Source: Streptomyces sp. 6-11-2 (GTDB lineage Bacteria; Actinomycetota; Actinomycetes; Streptomycetales; Streptomycetaceae). Taken from it: 64,000 nucleotides of DNA. Below the pieces are notes generated by a model. The model saw only the letters and a program-made list of their open reading frames with translations. It had not been told where the DNA came from and did not search any database. The position numbers and the translations under genes were made by a program. Position 1 is the stretch's first letter. Every line of letters starts with the position of its first letter. This document shows, in pieces, positions 51,527 through 59,656 of this stretch. The stretch spans positions 7,130,001 to 7,194,000 of the forward strand of contig NZ_BJOR01000001.1 in the NCBI RefSeq assembly GCF_006540305.1. Reading direction: 5' to 3'.

Positions 51527-51538
51527 CGCCCGCACAGT

Positions 51539-51573
51539 GAAGCCCCGCCGCAGTCGAGTGGCGGCGGGGCTTC
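51539..51573. terminator. Strong hairpin terminator
   Basis: GAAGCCCCGCCGC and GCGGCGGGGCTTC pair over 13 bases around a 9-base loop. Confidence 0.78.
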
Positions 51574-51753
51574 GTGCTGCCCGCAGGCGGCTGCCGGCCG
51601 CGCAGTAGCGGGAACGGCGGGCAGTGGTCGGTCGGCTGCCGCCCGGCCCGCTGCGAGCCGGTAGCGTTAAGGCGGCATCAAAGTGCAGGTCACGGGACAT
51701 GCTTGAGGGCGTGTGGAGATTCCGCACGGGCAGCATGTGGGAGGGGACGACCG

Positions 51754-52290
51754 GTGGGGTCTGTCAGCAGCGGGCTGGGGAAGGTCGAAGTACGGCTGAA
51801 ATGGGACCCGAGTCCGTGGGGGGAGTCGCCCCGCCACCTCGACATCGTCGCCGCGACCTATGCCGTAGACGATCCGTTCGGCGGGCCGGTGTACGTGGTG
51901 CACTACGACAGCCGCTCGCCAGACGGCACGATCAACATGAACCGGCACAGCCAGACCGGCATGGGCTTCGGGTTCGTCGAGGTGATGTCCCTTGAGTTCG
52001 ACCGCTTGTCCAGCGCCTACTCACGGGTGGTGGTGGGCGTGATCATCCACCAGGAGCCGGATCCCCGCACCTTCGGCGACATGTCCAATGCTGGAGTGGT
52101 GGTCGTCGAGGGCTACCAGGAACTGCTCGCCGATGATTTCTCGGGCGTGGCAGCAGCGCGAGCGACAACGGTCGCTGAATTCCTCAGGAACGACTCCGGC
52201 GCCTGGGAAATGCACGAGATGATCCGCGGGTCCGACAGCGAACCAGCAGGTTTCATGGGCGAGATGGGTACTGTCCGCCCCCACATCTGA
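51754..52290 (+). CDS. TerD-family protein (calcium-binding stress family)
   Basis: A 178-residue TerD-domain protein: VEVRLKWDPSPWGESPRHLD, IVAATYAVDD, VYVVHYDSRSPDGTINM and VVVGVIIHQEPD follow the family beta-sandwich pattern. TerD proteins bind calcium and act with VWA/TerF-type proteins in tellurite, phage and stress responses. GTG 51754 follows GGGAGGGG. A TerF-like VWA gene is in the same island at 9.7 kb, but no ter operon surrounds this one. Confidence 0.75.
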   Translation: MGSVSSGLGKVEVRLKWDPSPWGESPRHLDIVAATYAVDDPFGGPVYVVHYDSRSPDGTINMNRHSQTGMGFGFVEVMSLEFDRLSSAYSRVVVGVIIHQEPDPRTFGDMSNAGVVVVEGYQELLADDFSGVAAARATTVAEFLRNDSGAWEMHEMIRGSDSEPAGFMGEMGTVRPHI

Positions 52291-52459
52291 CCTGTTGCCC
52301 CGGGGCTCCGGTGACTCTCGTTTGTCGCTGGTGGAGTTGCGTGGAAGTGCGAGCGCCGCCCCGGGATGGTGGGGCGGGCGCTGCGGATCTGCCGCGTGCA
52401 CCGTGCGCCGCTGCGGGTGCCGGTTGTGTCCCGTGGGTGCCGGAGGTTTGCCGATGCCG

Positions 52460-52647
52460 GTCACCTGGAGGGCGGTGGTCCAGTTGGTCTTGATGGCGTT
52501 GCGCGCTGACGCGAGGGTGATCGTTCCCTTGCAGACGGCGTTCTTCAGCTTGGTCTCGACGCCGTCCTTGGTGGTCGCCGTCGGGGAGCCGTAGTAGGGC
52601 TTGGGCCAGAGGTTGGCCGGGTTGGTCGGGTGGCCGCCGAGCTCCAG
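52460..52647 (-). pseudogene. Fragment of a secreted HNH-like C-terminal domain
   Basis: Read leftwards from 52647: LELGGHPTNPANLWPKPYYG, then KDGVETKLKNAVCKGTITLA and SARNAIKTNWTTAL. This is the conserved end domain (LELGG-NLWPEP-KD-E-L-VC-G-L-AQ-AI-W) of many actinobacterial secreted proteins. No start or signal peptide remains and the frame then runs on antisense to the TerD gene. The rest of 52291-52883 holds nothing else I can support. Confidence 0.55.
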
Positions 52648-52883
52648 CGCGCCACGGTTGATGTCAGCCGCTGATGTCAGACGGCTGCTGTCTGGCGGGG
52701 CCCCTTACAGCCACGCGGGACGGAAACCGCGCAGACTCGCACAACCCTTTAACGAGGCGAGTGGTCATGAATGCATCACATTGATCACTGATGCCACAGG
52801 GGTAAACATGCAGCTCCAGCGTTCATCGTGGGCCGCTTTGGAGATGTTCACGGTCTGCTCCCGCGTGCGGCTGAGGGCCTGGC

Positions 52884-53603
52884 ATGCCGCACCAGCCCGA
52901 TGACCGACGTACTTCCCCGTCTGCTCTGCGGCGGTGGACCCTCTGGCACTTCTGCTGGGGAGCCGTCGCCCTACTGTTCGGCGTCGTTGTGCTCCTCTCC
53001 GCCGGCGTCGCTCTGACTGCGGTGCCCGACGGCATGGCCGAGGAGCGCGCCTACCAGGCTGCCCGTCCCTGTGGCGCGGCTGTCACCGAGGACTGCCTGC
53101 GCTCCGTCCAGGCCACCGTGCGCGGCACGCAGGTCCGGAGAGAGTCCAAGAGCACGCGGCGCGAACTCCTCCTCACCGGACCCGGTGTGCCTCGGGAGGT
53201 GAGCATGGAGCATTACGAGCCGCTGTTCGAGCGCCTGCGCGCCGGAGACGTGGTCACCGTCACCATGTGGCGGGACTACGCGATCGCCGTGCACAAGGAC
53301 GGCGTGACGCAGTATTCCAACGACAGCCCCGAAGGAGGGGCCGTGTTCTTGACGGCCACCGTCCTGTTCGTGATCCCCATCGGCCTTTACGCCGTCTACA
53401 CCGGAGGACACGCAGTCGCGCGCGCTCCCCACTACGCCGCGACGGGGCTGCCCGCACGCCTCGGGCGCACGCTACAGCCAGGCCTTGCCGTGCTCTGCGC
53501 TGTTCCGGCCGGATTGTTCGGGATATGGACCGGCCCTGTCGGAGTGATCGTCCTTTGGTTGGTCCTCGTCGGAGTGACGCTTGTAGCGACCCGGTCGGAG
53601 TGA
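52884..53603 (+). CDS. Membrane protein of unknown function
   Basis: A 239-residue protein with an N-terminal helix (WGAVALLFGVVVLLSAGVAL), an exported domain of about 110 residues with two Cys (RPCGAAVTEDCLRSVQATVR) and three C-terminal helices (VFLTATVLFVIPIGLYAVYT; GLAVLCAVPAGLFGIWTGPV; IVLWLVLVGVTLVATRSE). The layout resembles actinobacterial DUF3592-type membrane proteins. Not further recognised. Confidence 0.6.
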   Translation: MPHQPDDRRTSPSALRRWTLWHFCWGAVALLFGVVVLLSAGVALTAVPDGMAEERAYQAARPCGAAVTEDCLRSVQATVRGTQVRRESKSTRRELLLTGPGVPREVSMEHYEPLFERLRAGDVVTVTMWRDYAIAVHKDGVTQYSNDSPEGGAVFLTATVLFVIPIGLYAVYTGGHAVARAPHYAATGLPARLGRTLQPGLAVLCAVPAGLFGIWTGPVGVIVLWLVLVGVTLVATRSE

Positions 53604-53729
53604 TGCTCGTGGCAACCCGGGGGCCCGGCGATGCGATACGCCGGCCTGGAAGGACACGCGGGCACGCACTCGAAGTGACACCACAGGGCGATGACGGTCT
53701 GGTCTGAGGCTCAGTGGAGCTGCTCGGGG

Positions 53730-53863
53730 GTGAACAATCTGAAGGTTCCGGTGGAGACGAAGCTGCACACCGCGGTCGTCAAGGGCGGGTGACCCTCGCG
53801 GCGGCGCAGCGGGCCATCGCGACGGATTGGACGACGGCGTTGGAGTCGCTCGGGCTGGGCTGA
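53730..53863 (+). pseudogene. Second fragment of the HNH-like C-terminal domain, frameshifted
   Basis: VNNLKVPVETKLHTAVVKGG in one frame continues, after a stop, as VTLAAAQRAIATDWTTALES in the next. The order and spacing match the fragment at 52460-52647, which lies on the other strand. It is a separate relic of the same domain family. Confidence 0.55.
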
Positions 53864-54014
53864 TGCTGGTTCCGGTCGTACGTTCGCCTGGCTCGAACGG
53901 CTGGTGACGTTCCGGCTACGGCTGTCACGGCCTGGTGACCGCCGGCCGGGCCTGCCTCCGGGATGGCGCCTGCCACGACATGCTCGCTGCTCCGAACCAG
54001 ATAAGGGGGAGCTC

Positions 54015-54260
54015 ATGCTGACCAGATTCCGGGGTGCGGTGGCCGCGGTCGTGTTGGCGGGTGCGCTCGTGGCGCCGATCGCGGTGGCGACCGATGCGGC
54101 GGCCGCCAGTTGCGCCCGGCACACGACCGGCGTCTGCAAGGCCAACGCCAAGCACCCGCGCGGGGCGACGGCGAAGTGCAAGGACGGCACGTACTCGTAC
54201 AGCAAGACGTTCCGGGGGACGTGCTCCCGGCACAAGGGCGTGAAGTACTGGTACCGGTAG
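54015..54260 (+). CDS. Secreted DUF3761-like protein
   Basis: An 81-residue exported protein. GGGGGAG lies 3 bases before ATG 54015. A signal peptide (MLTRFRGAVAAVVLAGALVA) ends near AAAAS; the mature part is small and Cys-rich with the DUF3761 pattern (KHPRGATAKCKDGTYSYSKT then RGTCSRHKGVKYWY). Three to four Cys suggest disulphides. Such proteins are common in phages and Gram-positive surface proteins. A terminator follows. Confidence 0.8.
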   Translation: MLTRFRGAVAAVVLAGALVAPIAVATDAAAASCARHTTGVCKANAKHPRGATAKCKDGTYSYSKTFRGTCSRHKGVKYWYR

Positions 54261-54276
54261 GCCGGCAGGCGCTGCG

Positions 54277-54305
54277 CCCCTGCCCGGAGACGATCCGGGC
54301 GGGGG
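54277..54305. terminator. Hairpin terminator between convergent genes
   Basis: CCCCTGCCCGGA and TCCGGGCGGGGG pair with one bulge around a 5-base loop, between the DUF3761 gene and the left-pointing gene ending at 54314. Confidence 0.65.
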
Positions 54306-54313
54306 CTTCGTCG

Positions 54314-54892
54314 TTATCCGAGGGCTTCGTCGACACGCTTGTTGACGGCGGTGAGGTGCTTGAGGCCGATCTCCATCTCGGACGCCATGAGGTCGAACGA
54401 CGCCTGGTCACTGCTGACGGCGCCGAGGGTGCAGGCGGTGGCTGAGTTGCCGAGGTGCTCGAGGGCGAGGCTCCAGCGGGTGTTGGTGGCGGTGTCGGGG
54501 AGGGGGTCGCCTTCTTGGGCGGTTTCGATGTCGGCGGTGAGGGTGGAGCAGCTGTCGCGGAGGTCGTCGAGGTCGACGGGGTCGGAGGCGTCGCTGACGG
54601 CTTTGAGGTCGTCGGTCAGCGTGGTGAGGGTGTCGAGGCCGCCGTTGTCTCTCCAGTCGGCGAACTGTTGGGCGACGTCCTTGGTGCTGGGCGTTGGGTC
54701 CGGCGCGTTGCTGGTGGTGGCGGCGGATGGTGTGGCCTTGTCGTCGCTCTTGTTGCTGGAGATCGCGAGGCCTACGCCGGCGACGGCGATGATGGCGGCG
54801 ACGGCCGATGCCATGGCGATCATGCGGGTGGGGCGCCTCTTCGTCGGCGGCTCGTTTTCGAGCGTGGGCGCGGGTGTGGTGTCGTCGCTCAT
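54314..54892 (-). CDS. Membrane-anchored exported protein, unknown function
   Basis: A 192-residue protein with a cytoplasmic start (MSDDTTPAPTLENEPPTKRR), one helix (IAMASAVAAIIAVAGVGLAI), a Ser/Thr/Pro linker and an exported helical domain (FADWRDNGGLDTLTTLTDDL, ALEHLGNSATACTLGAVSSD) with two Cys. Its leader TCCCAGGGGGGACCATG is identical to that of the DUF4190 gene at 40670. Confidence 0.6.
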   Translation of the reverse strand: MSDDTTPAPTLENEPPTKRRPTRMIAMASAVAAIIAVAGVGLAISSNKSDDKATPSAATTSNAPDPTPSTKDVAQQFADWRDNGGLDTLTTLTDDLKAVSDASDPVDLDDLRDSCSTLTADIETAQEGDPLPDTATNTRWSLALEHLGNSATACTLGAVSSDQASFDLMASEMEIGLKHLTAVNKRVDEALG

Positions 54893-55084
54893 GGTCCCCC
54901 CTGGGATGCTCCGGTCGAACGATGAAGCATGACCTACGCCGGACCGATTGTGGAGGTCTTGTGTTGAAATCGTGTCTGGGGGGGTTGGGGTTGGTCAGAG
55001 GGAGCTGCAACTGGCGCCGCTTCGACAGCGGGTTGGACTGCGCGCCGGTGCTGGCGCCGCTTGAGATGCTGCGCGCCTGACGAC

Positions 55085-55120
55085 GATGCCCCCGCTCCCT
55101 CGGACGAGGGGCGGGGCATC
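55085..55120. terminator. Hairpin terminator
   Basis: GATGCCCC and GGGGCATC pair at the ends of a larger GC-rich stem, just after the stop of the gene ending at 55127. Confidence 0.6.
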
Positions 55121-55126
55121 GTGCTG

Positions 55127-55945
55127 TCAGGTGTCGGTGTCGGTGGGTGCGGCTCGGTCGTCGATGACGATGCGGACTGCTTCGGCTCCGTCGCCGCGGT
55201 GGGGCCGGGTGACGATCTCCTGCACGGTCTCAACGAGCCGCTCATGCAGGTGTGCGGCGATAGCGCGCGTACCAGCATCGTCGGCGGTGTGGCTGACGCG
55301 ATGGAGACTGGTCAGGGCTGCGACGAGGCTGGGCCCGGACACTTTGGCCAGGATCGTCCCGGCAGCGTCCTGGACTTCGGCAGGCAGGTGGAAGTGCTGG
55401 TCTGTTCCAGCGTGCTTGACGATGAATTCCCAGGTGTCACGGTGGGCGTGGAGGGTGGCGGTCGAGATGCCGGCGGCGGCGCGGAGGGTTTCCGTGTCGG
55501 GTTCGTCCGACGGCTGTGGCGGTTCGGGCGCGGACTGGGGTTCGACGGTCGGAGCTGGCTCCGGGGGCGTTTCGGGCTCTGGTGCCGGTGTCGTCTCGGG
55601 TTCAGGAGGGTCGGCTGTGTCCGCCGGGGTCGGTGTGTTGGCGGTCTGTGTCCTGATCTGGTTGTCGAGTTGGGTGATGGCGCTGCGGATGGTGACAAGT
55701 TCACCGCCGATACTCGCGACGGGCCCGGTGACGATGTCGTTGGTGCGGGCGAGGGCGTCGCGGGCGACGGCCCGAATCTCGGCGAGACCATTGGTGATCG
55801 CGGCGGTGGTGTCCCGGCGAATCTGGTCGATGGTGTGCTGCTGGTCGGCGACCTGCTGCTTGACTGCGGCAAGGTCGGTGGCGAGATTCCCAAGCTGATC
55901 GATGATCCGTTGAACCTGGGCGCGGTCTCCACTACCGAATGGCAC
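55127..55945 (-). CDS. Coiled-coil protein with Pro/Glu-rich linker
   Basis: A 272-residue soluble protein. The N-terminal third is a coiled coil (VQRIIDQLGNLATDLAAVKQ, QVADQQHTIDQIRRDTTAAI); the middle is a Pro/Glu spacer (PEPETTPAPEPETPPEPAPT); the C-terminal domain is helical (TLRAAAGISTATLHAHRDTW, TSLHRVSHTADDAGTRAIAA). GTG 55945 follows AAGGGGGAAA. A palindromic operator lies 14 bases upstream. Not recognised; it looks like a self-associating scaffold. Confidence 0.6.
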   Translation of the reverse strand: MPFGSGDRAQVQRIIDQLGNLATDLAAVKQQVADQQHTIDQIRRDTTAAITNGLAEIRAVARDALARTNDIVTGPVASIGGELVTIRSAITQLDNQIRTQTANTPTPADTADPPEPETTPAPEPETPPEPAPTVEPQSAPEPPQPSDEPDTETLRAAAGISTATLHAHRDTWEFIVKHAGTDQHFHLPAEVQDAAGTILAKVSGPSLVAALTSLHRVSHTADDAGTRAIAAHLHERLVETVQEIVTRPHRGDGAEAVRIVIDDRAAPTDTDT

Positions 55946-55959
55946 GCTTTCCCCCTTGT

Positions 55960-55973
55960 GGTCACTAGTGACC
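55960..55973. promoter_or_regulatory. 14-bp perfect palindrome, putative operator
   Basis: GGTCACTAGTGACC lies just upstream of the ribosome site of the coiled-coil gene. The remaining 55974-56248 has no supported gene. Confidence 0.45.
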
Positions 55974-56248
55974 TTGAAAGGGTGGTGTGGGGTCGCCTTG
56001 TCGACAAGGTTGCGAATTGGCCAGCAGCCTGGCAGCGATGACGCAGACGCGAGCGTGCTGCTAGTCCTCGTTCGGGTTCGTGCGAGGGCTGTCCATTCGT
56101 CGCAGTGGAGTGCTCTCCGTCACCCTGTCGTTGGTAAATCTTCGACCATTCAGGGCATACCAATAGCGAGGCCTGCCCGAGTGGTTCACGCTGTCAGGCC
56201 TATGCGACACACTGACTACGCCACATGCCGTCTGGGGGGACAACAGCG

Positions 56249-56458
56249 ATGACTGTGATTGAGCAGTGGGCGACAGACCATGACGACGAGACCGTGATCA
56301 TCGTGTCTGCGGAAGAGTTCCGAGCAGCCGCACGCCACGCTCTTAACGATCTAGGTCTGACGTATGCGGAGCTGGAGCAGCAAGCCCGAGAGCGGGACTT
56401 CACGTCGGCTGCAGCGCACGCGCTATGGGTATCGATTGGCGGCACGGTTGATCTCTGA
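56249..56458 (+). CDS. Small acidic protein, first gene of an overlapping pair
   Basis: A 69-residue protein (MTVIEQWATDHDDETVIIVS AEEFRAAARHALNDLGLTYA in two runs) that is acidic and helical at its end. GGGGGGA lies upstream. The following gene overlaps its 3' end. A small acidic protein ahead of a larger basic one is the standard toxin-antitoxin order, so an antitoxin role is possible but unproven. Confidence 0.6.
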   Translation: MTVIEQWATDHDDETVIIVSAEEFRAAARHALNDLGLTYAELEQQARERDFTSAAAHALWVSIGGTVDL

Positions 56459-57107
56459 CCTGGAGCGGAAGGCTTTCGAATTCGCCCAGGAGCTACAGAG
56501 CACGCTGAACGGAACGGTCTGCCGCGATGTGCGGCTTCGGGCTGTCCAGCGCCCCTTTGACGCCACCCCGGTATTCACTGTGGGTAGCGGCCTGTCGCGT
56601 TCGAACCTGACGCAGCCGACGGGCTTTCCTGTGCGGATCGACAACAAGAGGCCACGGGTCTGGATGAACTTGAGCTACCAAGTTCATATGGATCATGAAG
56701 GTAGGTATCTGACGGTCTACAAGTCGTACTGCGGGATCTTCTCCGACGAGGAGCTGCAGACCTGCCTGTGCCACTTCGACTACGAACGGGAGAAGGACAG
56801 GTACACCAGCGCCCACTTGCAGGTGCACGGCATCTCACCGGCGCTAGAGGCGCTCAATCGGCAGGGGGACGAGAAACGCCCGCTGGAGAAGCTGCACTTC
56901 CCTGTGGGAGGGAAGCGGTTCCGGCCGAGCCTCGAAGACATCATCGAGTTCCTGGTGTGCGAGCGCCTGGTAGATGCGCGGGAAGGCTGGAAGCGGGTGG
57001 TCGAGGAGGGGCGCGACCGGTTCCACCGCCGGCAGCTTCGGGCGGCGATGCGCAGGAACACCGCGCTCGTTGAGGAGTTCATGCGGGAGCAGGAGAAGCA
57101 GGCCTGA
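56436..57107 (+). CDS. Hypothetical protein overlapping the small acidic gene
   Basis: A ~223-residue soluble protein starting at TTG 56436 or 56448 (LAARLISDLERKAFEFAQEL). The centre is beta-rich (GFPVRIDNKRPRVWMNLSYQ, GRYLTVYKSYCGIFSDEELQ) and the C-terminus has many charged helices (GWKRVVEEGRDRFHRRQLRA). The start is unusual, a TTG inside the previous gene with a 23-base overlap, which ties expression of the two. No family recognised. Confidence 0.6.
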   Translation: MAARLISDLERKAFEFAQELQSTLNGTVCRDVRLRAVQRPFDATPVFTVGSGLSRSNLTQPTGFPVRIDNKRPRVWMNLSYQVHMDHEGRYLTVYKSYCGIFSDEELQTCLCHFDYEREKDRYTSAHLQVHGISPALEALNRQGDEKRPLEKLHFPVGGKRFRPSLEDIIEFLVCERLVDAREGWKRVVEEGRDRFHRRQLRAAMRRNTALVEEFMREQEKQA

Positions 57108-57132
57108 TCAGACAATGGCGCCCCCGTGATGG

Positions 57133-57339
57133 TCACTGCTTCCTCCGTGCTGCGCGCTGGGCGGCGCGGCGGGTCTCGCGGTTGGGTCGGGGCGGCTCGG
57201 GCAGGTCGCGCCAGCCGAACGGGGACTCGTTGTCGTCGAGGTCGACGATGGTTTCGGCGAGGCTGATCAGGCGGGTGTTCCAGGTGACGCCGGGGGTGGG
57301 CGTGTGCTCGCCGCGGGGCGTGGACGACGGGCCGGTCAT
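57133..57339 (-). CDS. Small basic protein, last gene of a five-gene operon
   Basis: A 68-residue protein (MTGPSSTPRGEHTPTPGVTW, NRETRRAAQRAARRKQ at the end) with a 4-base overlap to the gene upstream. Function unknown. Confidence 0.55.
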   Translation of the reverse strand: MTGPSSTPRGEHTPTPGVTWNTRLISLAETIVDLDDNESPFGWRDLPEPPRPNRETRRAAQRAARRKQ

Positions 57340-57656
57340 GTGGCGCTCCCGTGTCCGCGATTGATGGTCTCGTCCTGGGGCACGACCACGCAGAAGCTGG
57401 GGTTGCCGCTTGCCCAGCCGGTGCCGGGCATGCCGCAGTTGGCATCGGTGAGGTGCCGGTCGACGTAGTCGTAAACCTCAGCCGCGGCCGCCATATGCCC
57501 TTCGCAAAGGTGGGTGAAGTGGCCGCGTGGGGCCAGCACCCACGCCACGTGCCAGGTGGCCGGCTTCCGGCATAGCGGATCCGTCGGTCGGGCGTGGCCC
57601 ATGCAGTGGAGCTTGCCGCCCGGGTCCACGTGGCCCTCGAACTGTGGGGTTCTCAT
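57336..57656 (-). CDS. Hypothetical protein with Cys/His pattern
   Basis: A 106-residue protein with paired Cys and His (KLHCMGHARPTDPLCRKPAT; FTHLCEGHMAAAAEVYDYVD; DANCGMPGTGW) that could bind a metal. It overlaps both neighbours by 4 bases. I recognise it only as a mobile-element protein of Streptomyces. Confidence 0.55.
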   Translation of the reverse strand: MRTPQFEGHVDPGGKLHCMGHARPTDPLCRKPATWHVAWVLAPRGHFTHLCEGHMAAAAEVYDYVDRHLTDANCGMPGTGWASGNPSFCVVVPQDETINRGHGSAT

Positions 57657-57997
57657 GCCGTGTTCCTGGGGTCGTTGGGGAGTTCGATGGCGAGGGCGAG
57701 CCGGTTGAAGGCGGCTTGCTCGTGGGCGGTGAGTGGACGGCCGTGGCCCGGCCGGGCGTCGCGTTCGGCCAGGGCAGCCAGTTGGTGGCGTTCGTCGGCG
57801 AGGACGGTCTCGCGGATCACGCCGATGATGGGGGCGAGGCTGGCTACGGCGAGGAGGGCCGCGGGCCAGAGTTGGCCGTAGTGGGCTTGCTGGAGGGTGC
57901 AGTAGCCCAGCCACAACGCGGTGGCGGTGTAGAGGGCGCACAGGGCCCGGCTGCCGCGGGTCACGGCTGGCTGCCGTTCAGTCGCGTGCGGATCCAT
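57653..57997 (-). CDS. Small membrane protein
   Basis: A 114-residue protein with two hydrophobic segments (ALCALYTATALWLGYCTLQQ; LWPAALLAVASLAPIIGVIR) and a charged helical C-terminus (TAHEQAAFNRLALAIELPND). It overlaps its upstream gene by 37 bases and its downstream gene by 4. Confidence 0.55.
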   Translation of the reverse strand: MDPHATERQPAVTRGSRALCALYTATALWLGYCTLQQAHYGQLWPAALLAVASLAPIIGVIRETVLADERHQLAALAERDARPGHGRPLTAHEQAAFNRLALAIELPNDPRNTA

Positions 57998-58398
57998 TCG
58001 GCGTCGGACTCGGCGACGTGGGCGCCACCGGTTCGCTGGACGTAGATGCGGATGGGCTGGCCGTTCTCGTAGCGCTCGGGCCCGATGTGGACGCCCCAGG
58101 GCTGGCCGTGGTCGGGCGAGGTGTGTCCGTCGGGGCAGTGCGGGCAGCCGTCGGCCATCGGGTAGTCATCGACGGTGGGTTCGGGGTCGGCCCAGACGAT
58201 GCGGGTGTGGCCGCCGTGTCCGTGGACGTGGTGGGCGTGGGCGAGGTCGTCCCAGTGGACGGTGGAGGGTCGGTCGCCGGTCCAGCGGATGGTCACGGTC
58301 CCGTCGGGCCAGAGGACGCCGTTGGCGACACGGCCGACGCCGGAGACGCCGGTGACGTCGTGGTCGCGCTGGAGGTGAAAGCGGCGGGGCTGGGTCAT
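57961..58398 (-). CDS. Hypothetical His-rich protein
   Basis: A 145-residue protein with many His residues (HWDDLAHAHHVHGHGGHTRI; GCPHCPDGHTSPDHGQPWGV) and CPHC; metal binding is likely. Beta-rich start (VANGVLWPDGTVTIRWTGDR). Function unknown; part of the operon 58.7-57.1 kb. Confidence 0.55.
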   Translation of the reverse strand: MTQPRRFHLQRDHDVTGVSGVGRVANGVLWPDGTVTIRWTGDRPSTVHWDDLAHAHHVHGHGGHTRIVWADPEPTVDDYPMADGCPHCPDGHTSPDHGQPWGVHIGPERYENGQPIRIYVQRTGGAHVAESDAEWIRTRLNGSQP

Positions 58399-58488
58399 CG
58401 AGTCCTCCGTGAGGGTTGGTGGCCGGCGACCGGGTGCGGGGCTGCCCTCTCAGTGGAGCAGGTCAGTGATCGGTCGCCGGGCCGTCGT

Positions 58489-58719
58489 TCAGGCTGCTTC
58501 GTCGTACTGGTAGGGCTCGGTGTGGGCCCAGGCGGGGATGGGGCGTACGCGGCGTGCTGCGGGCCGTTCGAGAGTAGGTGTGGCGTGGGAGCTGTGGGTG
58601 AGGTTGCGGGCCGTCAACGCGGCTGTGCGGCGGATCCAGTCGGCGAGGACGGGTGGGTGGCAGAGGATGCCTGCGGTGGTGGTGCAGACGGTGATCAGGT
58701 AGATGGCGACGTTGATCAT
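58489..58719 (-). CDS. Small membrane protein opening the operon
   Basis: A 76-residue protein with an N-terminal helix (MINVAIYLITVCTTTAGILC) and a basic tail. It lies 90 bases upstream of the His-rich gene and diverges from the right-pointing helical gene beginning near 58743. Confidence 0.5.
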   Translation of the reverse strand: MINVAIYLITVCTTTAGILCHPPVLADWIRRTAALTARNLTHSSHATPTLERPAARRVRPIPAWAHTEPYQYDEAA

Positions 58720-58742
58720 TGGGGCTTCCGGGTGCGCCGGGT

Positions 58743-59006
58743 ATGGCGGAAGAGCAGGGCTAGGACGAGGCGCGCGCGGCGGTGCGGGCCGCGCTGCGCG
58801 GTCTGGAGTCGATCCAAGACGCGGCCGTACGGGCGCAGGCGGCCGGCCTGGTGCTGCGCGAGTGGCCGGGCGAGGGGACGTTGCCGAAGGAAATCCGGCA
58901 GCAGACGGTAGACGCGCAGCACCAAGGCGGTATGGACTTCCCTGAGATTGGCCAGCTGATCGGGACGGACCGGTCACGGGCGTGGCGGATCTGGAAGGGG
59001 ATGTAG
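58743..59006 (+). pseudogene. Helical DNA-binding-type protein with an in-frame amber near its start
   Basis: From ATG 58743 the frame reads MAEEQG, then TAG at 58761, then DEARAAVRAALRGLESIQDA and a helical protein ending with a helix-turn-helix-like tail (GMDFPEIGQLIGTDRSRAWR). Residues directly after the TAG resemble the normal N-terminus of such regulators, so the stop may be a nonsense mutation. A GTG at 58782 could give a functional 74-residue product instead. The next gene starts 2 bases after the stop. Confidence 0.5.
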
Positions 59007-59008
59007 CT

Positions 59009-59425
59009 ATGGGGTGGGCGGACGCGCCCGGTTGGGTGGCGCTGGTGTTCTCGGCTGGCGCACTGTGGGTGAGCCTGAGAGTACAGAAGGACGGGAAGCG
59101 TGCGGCCGACGTTGCGGAGGCCACCCTTGCCCGGCAGGTCGCGGCGGACGAGGAGGCCGCACGGCCCCGGGTGGAGCTGCGTCTAGAGCACGAGGAGAAA
59201 GACGCCTACCGGTTGCGCAATGACGGGACAGCGTCGGCGCGCAACATCGTCTTCAAGGACGAGGAGTTGCCGTACGTCTTCGGGCTGAGGGGCGGCGAGG
59301 AGGTCTCGTTGGAGCGGGGGGAGGCGGTGGCCTTCCTGATGGCGGGGTCGATTCCTCCGCAGCTGTTCGCTCGGTGGGATGGCCAGGATGAGTGGGTGCC
59401 GGTTCGGATTCCGCCGAAGCGGTAG
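59009..59425 (+). CDS. Small membrane-anchored protein
   Basis: A 138-residue protein with an N-terminal helix (WADAPGWVALVFSAGALWVS) followed by a coiled segment and a beta-rich domain (LRNDGTASARNIVFKDEELP) similar to single-span hypothetical proteins of Streptomyces. A terminator follows 7 bases after the stop. Function unknown. Confidence 0.6.
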   Translation: MGWADAPGWVALVFSAGALWVSLRVQKDGKRAADVAEATLARQVAADEEAARPRVELRLEHEEKDAYRLRNDGTASARNIVFKDEELPYVFGLRGGEEVSLERGEAVAFLMAGSIPPQLFARWDGQDEWVPVRIPPKR

Positions 59426-59432
59426 ACGCGAC

Positions 59433-59476
59433 GACGCCCCGTCACCTGCCTTCGTCGGACGGGGTGACAGGGCGTC
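59433..59476. terminator. Hairpin terminator
   Basis: GACGCCC and GGGCGTC enclose a second pairing GTCAC/GTGAC; the hairpin separates the membrane-protein gene from integrase remnants. Confidence 0.65.
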
Positions 59477-59488
59477 TGGCCTGCGTCG

Positions 59489-59640
59489 TCAGCTCTTCGG
59501 CTGCTCGATGTTGCTGCCGTGGTAGACGAGGGCGTACGACTCGGCCAGCCGCTTAAGGATCACGAGGCGGTTGGCCTGGTGGTCCTTGGGGTCGATCTGC
59601 TTCACCTCGTTGGTGATGGCGTGCGATGCTCGCCGAGCTG
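59489..59640 (-). pseudogene. C-terminal gene fragment beside the integrase remnant
   Basis: The frame ending at 59489 reads ITNEVKQIDPKDHQANRLVI then LKRLAESYALVYHGSNIEQP, a helical protein tail with no start. It joins the integrase remnant at about 59640. I do not recognise it; it may be what was brought in by the deletion that removed the integrase catalytic domain. Confidence 0.45.
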
Positions 59641-59656
59641 CTGCGCAAGCCACACG

